64,000 nucleotides of DNA from Phaseolus vulgaris (taxonomy: Eukaryota > Streptophyta > Magnoliopsida > Fabales > Fabaceae): the NCBI RefSeq assembly GCF_000499845.2, contig NC_023756.2, positions 41,603,393 through 41,667,392 on the forward strand, read 5' to 3'. The stretch's first letter is position 1. Every line of letters begins with the position of its first letter. This document shows, piece after piece, positions 24,914 through 37,100 of this stretch. The translations under genes were made by a program, and so were the position numbers. The notes below the pieces were generated by a model. That model did not search any database. It had not been told where the DNA came from and was given only the letters and a program-made list of their open reading frames with translations.

Positions 24914-27900
24914 TTATATTACAGCTGCTTCTAGTAAGAATTGCAAGATAGCTTCCTTTGTAGGAAGTGCAGGAATTGCACCTCTCTCAGTCACAGTGAG
25001 GGCACCACATATATTAGCAAAATATAAAGCCTTTCTAAGACGTTTTTCATCCTGCCAACCAAAACAAAATGTATAAATTTCTATGCAAGAACAATGATGA
25101 GATGACTATGACAGTTACAGACATCATATAGCTAATTCTCATCACACTGTTCAAATTTTGGCTTATCAAACATAGGAAGCAGAAGAATACATTACAAGAA
25201 CAATAAGACATTATAGTGATATATGTACCAAAGACCCTGACCCGGATTCTGGACACGAACACGGACACTTCAATAGGTGTAATCTCCAAAATTAGGACAC
25301 AGAGACACAAATCTATAGATTATATCATTATGAATTATATAAATTGACAATCGAGATTTATGTGAACAAGTATGACTGAGTTTTTTCTTTGTGGCAGAAA
25401 GATGTTTTCCATGACTGGTTCAAAAGGATTTGTTCCTTATTTCTGTAATTATAATAAAAACTTACACAATAAATTTGAGATTTTGGAAAATCACTGTATT
25501 TGTCGCTTTTAAAATTGTGTTGGAACTGTGCTAGAATTGTGAGAGACTCAAAAAATAGTTTTTGAATTAGACACTTCAGCAATATGTGTTGTACGTGTGT
25601 TAGTGTCCAATATGTGTGTCCAACACAGCACACTATTTAAGATGCGTGTTTGAGCTTCATAATAAGGCTTAATCTACACAATCTAGAACAAGTCAAAATT
25701 CAAAATTACCTGAAAAATAGTTTGATCAGAAGCTATACTGTATAAAATCCCACTAACAAATGCATCGCCAGCACCAGTTGTGTCTACAGGTTTAACTTTA
25801 ACACCTGCAATCCTGCCCTTAAATGCCTGCACAGAAAATTTGGTAATGACAATTAGCTGAACAATGATTCATGAGGGGCAAAAAAGAAAACATGGTTTAG
25901 TCCTAAAAGGAAAACTTCATATCAGTTTTTACTAGCTACTAGAAGTCATCGAGTACAAAGGTAAAGGATAGTGTTGCCTTAGTACACTCATACTCATAAG
26001 TCAGAGTAATTGATTCAGCTCATAACTTCCTAGTAGTATAAGGGTACATATGATATTAGTCTACGACTGTAGAAAACAAAGCAAAGATAAAAAGCGAAAT
26101 TGTGCTTCCAATGAGACATTACGATTAAGTGGATTTGGTAAGCATACTTTGGTGTAATATCTGCAACCTTGTGACCCTTCAGTAACGATTAAAAGCTTGA
26201 GATTTGGATGAAAAAGTTTCTTCAAAACAACATTATCGTCATAAGGATTATCACCTCCTGTCAAAAATGTGATTTCATCCTCACTTATCTGTACAAACAC
26301 ATAGGAAAATACCATGTCAACTCTATTTTAAGGAATAATAGAATTCTTATGTTTCAAAACTATACAGTTCAATAGAGAGTCATATAAGAATATCCTGGTC
26401 AAATATGTATACCTTTATGACATCAGCCTGATCCCATATATCCATTATGCTTTTCCGAGCAGTATCTTCTGAAGGCCACAGAGCCAATCTCAAATTTGGA
26501 TCATAAGAGAGAATGCAACTAGAGTTTTTGGCAATTCTCATAGCAGCAAGGTGAGCTGACTTGCATGGCTCATCAATCAAGCTGATGGAACCATAATGAA
26601 ATATTCTAGCCTGAAATCAATGTTATGAATATCCTGGAAAAAAATTCATAAAATACAAACAGATATCCCACACACCTGCTTTAGGAGATTTTTATCAAGT
26701 TCTGATTCTTGAAGGAGCATATCAGCACTTGGATTGCGGAAAAACAAGAATTCACGTTCACCATCCGCTCTAAGTGTAACAAAAGCTAATGCAGTTCTTG
26801 CATTAGAGTCAAACCGCATGCCAGAAGTCTCAACATTGTTTTGCTTTAAAATGTCAGCCAGCATGTACCCAAATTCATCTGCTCCAACCTAATAAACCAA
26901 CGGCAAATTGGCAAATGACTTCAGATGTGATTTTCTATTCTAGCAGTTCAAGCAACCATTCCCTTTTATCTTTTTCCCTTCTAAGAACAGGTTTACAGGA
27001 CCAACTTTCTTCAGAACTATTCAGTTTCAAACATAGCATATGACAAATGTGTATGACTATTTAGATTTGGACAAAATCCTCCAGGACAATGTGTAGATAG
27101 ATTGACAGTAACAGGAAAGTAAGGAAATCATATAACCTACAGTTCCAACCAGCATTGATTGAGAAATGAGAACCACACCTTGCCAATAAAAGCAGATGAA
27201 CCTCCCAGTTTAGAGATACCAACAGCTACATTGGCAGGAGCTCCACCGGGAGATTTCTTGAACGCAGGTGCTTCAGCCAGTGATACTCCTCCCACCGTCG
27301 GAACAAAGTCTATTAACATTTCCCCAAAGCAAACAACCAGAGAATCTCTTTCCTTGCAGTCTTCTTTTCTGAGATCATTGGATGGATCTGCACACAGGCA
27401 GTATCTTCAGACCCACATGAACCATGTTTTGTGGTAACTTTTCATTAGTAACAATGTGATTTCAGAGAAAAAAAAAGTAAAAAATAAACACTTCAAGATT
27501 CTGCCATTAGGTAATGAGGCCAGAACTATCAAAGATATATTTTCATCTTCCTGATATGATGATAAATTGATACTGTAAACCATGTGATCTGTTGTATTAT
27601 GAGCACTTCCTTCCCCATTACCAAAAATTCACAGAGTACAGGTGGTATTTTAAATTTGAATATTACTCAGTTATAAACACGATTTCAAGTGCATCATTGG
27701 TTCAAATTATGTACTTTTCAAGTACCCATTTCTGCTCCCAAGAATTTCAAATACATAAACTGCAGTCTACAGTGTAGAATACCACACAAATGCTAACATC
27801 AGCAGTGAGTACAGAAAGACCACACCATCATGATTTTGTTCCTATTAATGCAAATCACACCCAAGAGGAGTCATCTCTCATTCACAATAAGCATGCACAC

Positions 27901-28191
27901 ACATTCACAAAAGATAACAGTTCCAACCAGCTGATTCAAACATTCACACCGACACACTCAACAAAGATCTCCATTCTATTCGGTTCAACAAACCCGAAAA
28001 AGAACCAAACCCACTATCCATTAAACCTCAAAGAAACAATCTTTATCTTAAAATTCTAGCTCTAACCCAGATAAATAAATAAATAACAAAATATCAATAA
28101 TTTGCAATACAAGAACATACAAAAAAATGGGGGCAGAGAAAAAGAGTGAGGGAAGAAAGGTAACAAAACCTGATGAGGTAGGGTGAGCCAT
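24914..28191 (-). CDS. FRK: Fructokinase (PfkB family)
   Basis: Seven exons: 28170-28191, 27179-27387, 26676-26888, 26413-26610, 26148-26288, 25710-25826, 24914-25051; 1038 nt, 345 residues, all GT-AG with matching phases. The enzyme transfers phosphate from ATP to D-fructose, giving fructose-6-phosphate for starch, glycolysis and cell-wall sugar metabolism. Visible motifs: N-terminal [14 protein letters not shown]; the first PfkB signature region [31 protein letters not shown]; and the second signature [14 protein letters not shown] with the catalytic Asp. There is no clear transit peptide (MAHPTSSG then [10 protein letters not shown]), which suggests a cytosolic form. Length is typical of plant fructokinases. 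Intron 6 holds a dispersed repeat (25225-25650). No lesions were seen. Confidence 0.95.
25225..25650 (-). repeat. GTGTCCGTG-rich dispersed repeat, copy 2, in fructokinase intron 6
   Basis: The reverse complement aligns with 15547-15955 over most of its length, including a ccttttgaaccagtcatgga block and a tcaatttatataattcat block followed by tttgtgtctctgtgtccta. The ends carry gacacgaacacggacac (left) and tgtgtccaacacag (right). It lies wholly between exons 6 and 7 and does not touch the splice sites. Confidence 0.7.
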
Positions 28192-28316
28192 TAATGAATG
28201 AAGTCAGAAGCAAGAAGAAAACAGAGACACTCTATGAACTATGTTGTTGTGTTAAGAAGAGAGGAAAAAGGAAGCAGTGAGAAAGTAGATGAAAAGAAGG
28301 AGAGAAATTGGTTGGT

Positions 28317-28324
28317 CTTTATAA
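28317..28324 (-). promoter_or_regulatory. Candidate TATA box of fructokinase gene
   Basis: TTATAAAG on the minus strand about 125 bp upstream of the ATG. The position is reasonable but the match is imperfect. Confidence 0.3.
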
Positions 28325-29933
28325 CAAGTGTGGTGACAACAAGGAAACAAGCCAAATTCGAATTCAACAACAACAACCAATGCGCATTGCACCCAGATTC
28401 TCACTTTCTACATTTCTTCTCCAACCACACTAAAACCTTCGCCACCAAAGTCTTCTTCTACTATTTCTTTTTTCTCTTCTTTTTCTGCAAATATTACCAC
28501 CCTGACACAACCTTTGTTACAGTTCATGTAGAGACAATCTATAGAGTTAATTAAAACATAGATTAAAAATTACGCAAAGTTTTAAATTGTTGTTAAAAAT
28601 TATTCTTTCTCTGAAATTTAATTATTATACAATCTTTATGTATAACAATCATTCTAACATTAAAACATGTGACAACACAACACTTTTGAAAGAACATGCA
28701 TAACATTAAATATAATCATTCATAAATACCCATAAGAATAAAAAGAAATGTTTCCTTTTATATATAACAAGCCTTACAAAGTATTGGGTTTTATTTGTGA
28801 AACATTAATTAAAAAAAGGGTTGGTTATTTGTATATGTTTGATCATTTAAACTGTTTTTTTGTCACATTTGGTATTTTTCTTTGTTTCTCTCACTGTAGT
28901 AAATTTAATATTATTGAGAAATAAAAATCATAAAATTATCTATTTTTATGAGGATACATTTGGTGTCCCTTGTCTCTTTCAGAAAAGGCATTATGGTATG
29001 TGTTTCACAAATAGGATGTCCGTGAAATACAGCTTCTCTCTTTCTTTCTTTCTAATAATTTTTTTAAAAATTCTTCATAGCATTATATTTCTCTTAAGGA
29101 AAATGAAATGATATTAAATATCATTGATGTAACTTTTGCAAAAATATATGGATATTCTAAGTTTTCTCTTCTCTCTTTTACATTATTCTAAATTGGCTTT
29201 TTATTCTAATTAGATATCACTACTGTTACATTAAAATAATTATTGATTTTTCACATATAAAAGTTATCCGATAACATTACCTTCTATTCTTAAGTTTGAT
29301 ACGTTTCATTTTTTAAAGGACCTAAATTGTAATTTTATTCTTAACGTGTTTTCACATGCACAAAAATAATTGAACCGTCTATATAAAATATTATTATAAT
29401 AGAAATGTCTAAGTGATACACAAATATTATTTTATAAATTGATGTTTTTTTAAGAAAAATATAAATTTAGGTAGAGTATTTTCAAATTAACATTTTATAA
29501 TATTTAAAACAAAAATTATATGATCGGTATGTGTATTTTTTATGACGTTGTTTAATAAGTTTTTATAAATAAAATTATATAATTTACTATTTTTTATTTT
29601 ATATGGTTGGTTTATTATATGAAAATAAATAATTAAATATATTATTTATTGTAAAAGTTATATTTGTAATAACGGGCATTCTTCTATTTAGAGTACAAAA
29701 TATCTTTTTCTATTTTTCTCTTAATAATATTTTAAAATTATAATATATTTTTTAAATAAAATATATCGATATAATACAAATTATTTTAAATATTAATATT
29801 TTTTTAATCTATAAAATAATATTTAATTTAATTAATATAATAATTAATTATTTTTTATTTTTAAAATAATTTTATTTAATAATTTGTCAGTAGTTTTTAA
29901 TGAGATATTATTAAGATATAGATTCATCTTAGT
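28325..29933. other. Fructokinase upstream / intergenic
   Basis: The first few hundred bases are the likely fructokinase promoter; the rest is AT-rich with no recognised gene. Confidence 0.45.
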
Positions 29934-31975
29934 AGAGGTCTCTCAAAGCTTGTGAATGATAAGAAAATTCTACATATGGCTAGTCCACAAGGTTTTATCA
30001 CTCCCTCTCATATTTTATATGCGGATGACATTTTTATTTTCTGTAGGGCGGATAATAAGTCTCTTAGAAATTTGAGTAATTTTCTTAAAACATATGGTGA
30101 TTTCTCTAGTCAATATGTTAATAATTCTAAGAGTAGTTTTTTCACCATGGATAATTCTACAAGATTTGTCACCAAAATTCAGCGTATTCTTTCTTGTAGT
30201 CATGCTTGTTTGCCTTTCACTTATTTAGGAGTGTTTATCTTTGTTGGTGCTCCAAGGGGTCGTTTTCTTCAACCTTTGGCTGATAAAGTCAAATTGAAGC
30301 TAGCTTCTTGGAAAGGTAAATCTCTTAGCATGATGGGTCGGGTTCAGTTGGTCAATACGGTGATTACGGGTCTTCTACTTATAGTTTTAATTTGTATAAA
30401 TGGTCTGTTTCTCTTCTTAAGCAAGTTGAGCAGTGGTGTCGAAATTTTATCTGGACTAGTGATATTCTGAAAAAATGTATAGTTATTGTTAATTGGGATA
30501 CGATTTGTTCTCCCCTTGAGAATGGAGGTTTGAAAATTATTAACCTTCACCATGAAAATAATGCATATCTTCTTAAGCTTGCTTGGAACTTTGCTTATAG
30601 CAATAAGCCTTGGTCTTTGCTCTTGAAAGCTAGGGTCCTTAAATCAAAATACAAATTTCGAATGGTTTATAGATCGTAATCTCTTTGCCCTGGAATTAAG
30701 CAGTTTTATTCTACTATACTTGATTATACTTCTTGGACTGTTGGTACAGGTTCTCTTATTAATTTCTGGAATGATAAATGGTGTGCTACTACTTCTTTAG
30801 CAAATATTGCAGGATTATCTGATGGTGTTAGTATTCCGGATACAGTCTCTCAGTTTTGGACAGGTGGTGATTGGAATATTCCATTGTCTTTACAGCAGAT
30901 GCCTCATCTTTTTAGTCATATCATGGTTAGGGCGGTACAAGATATTCCTAATTGGATTCTAGATGAGTCTGGTCGTCTCACTCTTAAATCAGCTAGGACT
31001 TTTTTCTTGGATCCAGGGGTTTCCTGTGGTTGGGGTAAATTTATTTGGTCTTCATATATTCCGCCTTCCAAAACTCTTGTCCTTTGGAAAGTTTTTCATG
31101 GGCGGCTTCCTACAGATTAGCATATTCAAAATAAAGGTTTGCACATTTGTTCTATGTGTACGCTTTGTGAAAAACACGATGAATCTATTCAACATTTATT
31201 TTTTGAATGTGCTAATGCTTTGCGTATTTGGAGTTGGGTTCGACACATTTTTCCTACTTATCATTTTTCTAATAAGGATGATCTTCTTTCTTTTATTAAG
31301 AGTGATGGTAGTCCGTTGGTTAAATTGATTAATCTAGCTGTGATAACTTTTTCTATTTGGATGATATGACGTATGAGGAATTATGCTCGTTTTCAGGATA
31401 AGATTGAGGTTTCTATGACTATTTTGGTTATTAAAGATTTAACTTGTCTAGTGGGTAATTCGTCTAAAACTTCAATGAAGAATGATATGTTCGATTTCAA
31501 TGTGCTCAAGTTTTTTGGTATTAACACTCGTACTGGTAAAGTTCTACGTCCTCTTCCGGTTAGATGGGAGTTTCCTTCACCAGGCTGGGTTAAAATTAAC
31601 ATTGATGGGGCTGCTAGGGGATATCTTGGTCTTGCTACTTGCAGAGGTATTTTTCGTGGGAATATGGGGGAATTTATTGGAGCTTTTTCTGTGTTTCTTG
31701 AAGTTTAGACTGCTCTGGTTGCTGAGTTTTATGGGGTTATACATGCTGTGGAGGAAGCTCAAAAGATGGGGTTTACTAATGTCTGGCTGGAATGTGATTC
31801 TACTTTGGTTTGTGTTGCGTTTACTGCTAGGACAAATGTTCTTTGGATGCTTCGTAATCGATAGAATGTTTGTCTTAATTACTGTGGGAAAATTAGGTTT
31901 ACGGTTACTCATATTTTTCGTGAAGGAAATGCGTGTGTTGATAAGTTGGCTAATGTATGATTTTTTCATAGAGAA
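29934..31975 (+). pseudogene. LINE ORF2 remnant: RT C-terminal half, zf-RVT, RNase H
   Basis: LSKLVNDKKILHMASPQGF leads into the RT catalytic ILYADDIFIF, then YLGVFIFVGAPRGRFLQPLA and LASWKGKSLSMMGRVQLVNT. A frameshift near 30365-30390 moves into a frame kept to the end: WCRNFIWTSDILKK, LENGGLKIINLHHENNAYLL, PSKTLVLWKVFHGRLPTD, CTLCEKHDESIQHLFFECAN (zinc cluster), then RNase H with VKINIDGAARG, AEFYGVIHAVEEA and VWLECDSTLV carrying the acidic catalytic residues. Stops interrupt after 30678, at 31118, 31367 and 31706, and again near 31862 and 31958. Coding is otherwise well preserved, so the insertion is moderately recent. Confidence 0.85.
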
Positions 31976-32195
31976 TCTTTTCTTTGATATAATAGGCTTC
32001 CACCTTATCTGTTCTTAGAATTATTTATGAATAGATATAGTCTACCTATGTATCGTTTTTGTTAACATATGGGTTTTGGTCTAGTTTCCCGTATTTTTGT
32101 ATTTTTTATTTTTATTTTTTTGTTTAATAATACTTTTTTCATATGATGGTAAATGATTGTTGTTACTGACATAAAAGCTTTTATTTAAAAAAATA
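29934..32195 (+). mobile_element. LINE (non-LTR retrotransposon), 5'-truncated
   Basis: Starts inside the reverse transcriptase just before the catalytic YADD box and runs through zf-RVT and RNase H domains to a 3' A-rich tail (aaaaaaataataataatg at about 32188). No target duplication was recognised. The truncation is typical of incomplete reverse transcription. A second copy of its 3' end lies at 33035-33175. Confidence 0.85.
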
Positions 32196-33034
32196 ATAAT
32201 AATGTAAAATACACGAGTTGTATATATTATATATATGATATATAATTACATATATGTATGTTGTACATTGTTATATATCATGTATAAAAATATTAAAATT
32301 AAATTAGTTCACCTTTACATGTTGTAGGTAGACTATGATGGAGAAAATGATGTTGTGTGTGGTAACAACATGACTAATGAGTAATATATAGTATAAATAT
32401 TCTTTTAGATATTATTATGCTACTTGAAAATTCTTTTAAATACTTAGTTGTATATATTGAATATAAAAAATACTATATGCATGTTTTATATTACTTAAAT
32501 CGATTAGTATATATTTATAAAAATTTGGGATGTTACATTTGTTTTCATACTTGTTTTCGTTTTTACTTTGAATTATTAAAATAATATTAATTTTTTTAAT
32601 ATTTTATTTTTAAATTTATGTAATTATAATTTTATTATTATTTGGATTTGAAAGAAAATATGTGTTTTTCTATCTTAAATTGTTGATAATATCATATTTG
32701 TTTTTTTTGTAAATATTTAGACAAATACAAGTATACCTACTGTATCATAATGAAATTCATACCCATCAAATTTTAAAAAAATATATATAATTTTTTATAT
32801 AAAAAATAAAAGTAATATAATTAAACTCACAGTAACTCAGTAATCATATACTGTAATCATCCTTAATAGACACAAATAATATATTTTTATTTTAAAATGA
32901 TTACATTTTTATCCTTTTAAAATAATTTAAAATTATGTTCTTATTTTCTTAATATTAATAAATTACGTCAAATTAATTACATGAATAGTTGTATTTGTAA
33001 AAAAATAAAAATAAAATGTATTTATTTTATTTTT
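32196..33034. other. AT-rich intergenic DNA
   Basis: No gene recognised; contains TATATA-rich stretches near 32220-32280. Confidence 0.5.
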
Positions 33035-33175
33035 TATTTTATTTTCTTTTTTAATAATACTTTTTTATACAATGACAATGATTGTTGTTACTTGAGTTGT
33101 CAGTTGTCAGTATATCTGAGATGTCAAGTTACATAGTAATGCCTAATATGAAAGTTTTTATTTTAAAAAAATAAT
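33035..33175 (+). repeat. Second copy of the LINE 3' end
   Basis: ttttttaataatactttttt...gacaatgattgttgttact...tgaaagtttttattttaaaaaaataat parallels 32110-32195 (tttaataatacttttttc, aaatgattgttgttactg, aaaagcttttatttaaaaaaataata), with an extra block of about 50-70 bp in the middle. It is a 3'-only fragment of the same LINE family. Confidence 0.6.
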
Positions 33176-33666
33176 TATTCTAAAGTTATTTTAATAAGTG
33201 ACATATTTATTTTTATTGTTAATATGTATAAAAAGGTATAAATTTAATGCACATAAAACATAATAGGTAATACTATCTTTATTCCATTTTAAACTACATT
33301 TAAAAATTATTCTAAATTTTGGGATTTAATAAAATTAATGAGATCTTAAATATTTTTTATAGGACTATCCTTAATCAATACACCTAATGAGAGTATAATA
33401 AAAGTAAATGAATAATGAATCACAAAGATCAAAAGTATATTAGAAAATCGTATAAAATATTAATTACATTTCTTGGTACTTTTAGTCAAAACCTTAAAAA
33501 CGAGTTTTTGAAAATGAGATTAAACAAAGTGTTGTCTAGGGATACTTTAATAATTCTTTCATGGGAAAGTGGTGCTTATGGGACCCCTTGCGTGACATTT
33601 TCTAATAAAAATGTTGTCATAGGTCAACACTTTTAAAGAACCTTTATTTGTAATTTAACATGGTTA

Positions 33667-33946
33667 AAAAACAACTAATTTTAAAAATTAAAATAATTAA
33701 TTATTATTAACTAAATTAAATACTATTTTAAAATTAAAAAAATATTAAAAAAATTATAAAATAATTTTTAAATTAATATCCAGAATTTTTATCAACTAAT
33801 ATTTTAGATTTTAAATTAGTTTCTAAAACACTATTCGAGATGAATTTAAAATTTAAAATTTAAAATATCAGTAATTTAAAAATTATTTTATAAATTTTTA
33901 TTAATAATATAAATATATAAATAAATTTTTTATACTACTACAAAAT
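33667..33946. repeat. Decayed fold-back MITE relic
   Basis: Contains aactaattttaaaaattaaa, ataattaattattattaact and, at the right, actactacaaaatta. This is the layout of the 11831-12620 MITE family, but heavily mutated; limits are approximate. Confidence 0.4.
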
Positions 33947-34180
33947 TAAACATTTAGAATTTAGAATTAAAATGAGATAAACATTAAAGTGACATGGAAA
34001 CATTTTCTAAGGAAAATTTATACAATATTCCCCTTATAGAATGCATAACCCCTCACTGAGAGAGTGTTAACAAGAAATAACATTTACTTTATGAAAACCA
34101 TTGTGTGAATACCAATGCATAGGTACCTACAAGTAGTTGTAATAAGTGGTTTTGGAAAATGTAAAGTAAATTAAAATTCA

Positions 34181-37100
34181 CTACAACCATCCATTGCTCT
34201 TGTTGTGAGTGCTTTGGTTACCCTCTATCCTCATATCAATTGCTCTTTCTTTCGATGCAACTTCTTGGTGTTGAAACCTACTACAACAATATGTATTATT
34301 TTTATTAAATCTCAAGAAATTAGTATATATTTATATAAAAATATGACTCAATACTTCTAAGACATATTGAAGAGCTTTAACTTGTATTTTGAAATTACAA
34401 TTGTTCATTTTATGGAATTTTACATTGAGAATGAAAATAAATCAATTGAGTTGAGTACAAATTGTATAAGAACATTTTATGTAATAGCTTGATTATAATT
34501 TTTTTATTATAATTGATTTTTATGTAACATAAGTTTCTTCTTAATATATGTTTTGAAAGAAATTTGAATCATTTACTACATAAATAATTATGTGTGATTT
34601 TTTGTGACTTTCATCATAGTATTTTACTAAATTGAGACTAAGTTGTAAACTGTTTAATCATGATTTATTAGTTTTTATCATAACTAAGCTATGTTGTGTT
34701 GTTGTTTCAACATAGATATCAAAATAGATATCAAAACAATTGTATCTAATCCTATTTTGTAAGTTTCGGAGTTGAAGAAAATTTGTATGAATTAGTGTCG
34801 TTTATTCCTATAAATGTTATAAAAATATTAAGGAGTAAATTAAATTACTAACCATTTAAGGAGTATTGAGTGTCTTTCTGTAGATAATTTTCTCTCCAAT
34901 TTTGTTTTACATATAAATAAAACTTGTGATTATGTTAATTTAATGATATTTTAAGAAGATGCCATTTGTTTATTAAAAAAATAGGTTTTAGAATTAAAAT
35001 ATTTTTAAAATAAATACATAAAGTTTTTAAGTTTTCTCTTTTTTGTTCTTAGTACGCAATGAATTTCACAATCTTTGAGGAACAAATTCAACACATAAGT
35101 ACCTTAGATGTTTTTACTAATGAATATTTTTTTATATTAACAAAATAAAAGGATAAGAAAATCAATTCATACCATGTGTCTAGTGTTGTTCCAGATTCAA
35201 ATTGATCGGCTTTTGTTGCATGCAATTGAAAAAAATTGTTATTGTCAAGGATGAGGCTTGAGAATTCATCTTTTTCCTACAAAATAAATGTGAAAAAAAA
35301 TGCATAAAATGAAATATTATAAAAAAAAAATGTGAATATTTTATGGCTTCTCTTAGCTATATTTGCAAATGATTATTTAAATAAAGGAAAAACCTTGGAT
35401 TCCAATTGCTTGTTAAGATCTTCCAATTTGCGCACCTGCCAATATATATAACTAATACAAATTAATGAGAAGCCTTTTGAAGGTATTTTTAGTGAAGATA
35501 AAGTTTGCTTTTGATAAGCCTTAAGAATGATAATTTGACAATTTTTATCTTTTTCAAACAAATATATATATATATATATATAATAAAGTAAAAAAAAAAA
35601 ATTATCCTTTACTAATTTGGTAGGCGTTCTAATAGGAGACTGGTGACAAGTATTTCTGTATAAGGGTTGAACCACCCCTGAAGTGGTCCCTATTTATTTA
35701 TTTATTTTATTGCTGATAAAAAAAATAAAGTAAAAAATTTAGTAATAATTATGATGGATATACTTTCTATTTAATATTTTATAGAGGATTGGATTTCTAA
35801 CACCATCTCTTGAAAATAGTATATAATTTTTCTCTTACAATAATCCGTTTTGTAAAATAAGAAAAAAAAGTTAATATAATTAGTAACATAAATTACATGT
35901 CTCGTTAATAAAAGTTAACACAGATTAAAAAAAATCTCTTACTCTTTTCTACAGTATTAAGAAAGAAAAAAAAAATATGCACTTTGTTATTTTTGGAAAG
36001 TGGGTTTTAATGAATTAATAGGGTAAACAATGTTATCACTCCAAGACAATCATGAAATAGAAACCAATTTTTAGATACCAAAATAATTAATTACAATATG
36101 AACTAAAATAGAGACTATTTTAGAAATTAAAAAAAATTGGTTTCTAAATTAGTTTATATTATTTTCTATTATTATTAAATAGTTTTTAAATTGGTATCTA
36201 ATTAGCAACTAAGGTTTTAACTACCAATTATTTAGTTTCTAAATTTGGTAGCAAAAATCTTGGTTGCTAATTAGATACCAATTTAGAAACTATTTAACAA
36301 TAATAGAAAATAAGATAAACTAATTTAGAAACGAAATTTCTTTTTAGTTTCTAAAATGGTCTCTAATTTAGTTACTATTGCAACTAATTATTTTGGTTTC
36401 TACAAATTGGTTTCTATTTGTATTACAAAGAATACGAACAAATAAATAAAAACTATTTTTTAATCTACTTATCAAGATTTTTTTATATAACATAATTTAA
36501 GATAATAAGATATTCTATTTTTTATCAATAATAAAAATAATATAAATAGAAATATTTTGAGTACTCCAACCATCTACACAAATAATAATAGGAGTACTCT
36601 CATTTAATTAGTAGTTTAAGTTTAAATGCATACCTTTTCGCGTAATTCATCAGCTCGTGCCATGAGTTTCTTTGTCTGCAATAATAATCAAAATAAATAA
36701 ATAAATAAATGTATTTTTGTCTTTATAATGCTTTTTTTTACATTTTTAATCCTCTATTTTTTTGTCTACATTTGTTATTATTTTTAATCCTATGTCAGAG
36801 GCTAAAGTTAAAAAAAAAATAGAAACACAAACAAGCAAATGAAATTAAATTTAGTAGTCCAAAACAAAATAAATATAACTTTATAGAACCATAAATATTT
36901 TTTTTTTAAAACCTTAAAAAAATCGTAAGAAGAAAAATAGTGTGCGATATTTGAACACAAGAAAATATTCTAGATGATTTTAAGGTTTTGTATATATATA
37001 TATGATGATGCATGCATTAGTGAGTGACATTACTTGCTGCTGTCGAGTTAGTGCAAGAGTAATGTCTAGTTGTTTCTCAAGGCTCTGCAATTCTTTAAAG

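Noticed and set aside
27159..27437. 92-residue plus-strand open frame
   Set aside because: Exact antisense of fructokinase exon 2.
28198..28554. 118-residue plus-strand open frame
   Set aside because: Antisense to the fructokinase promoter and leader; low-complexity composition, no recognisable domain.
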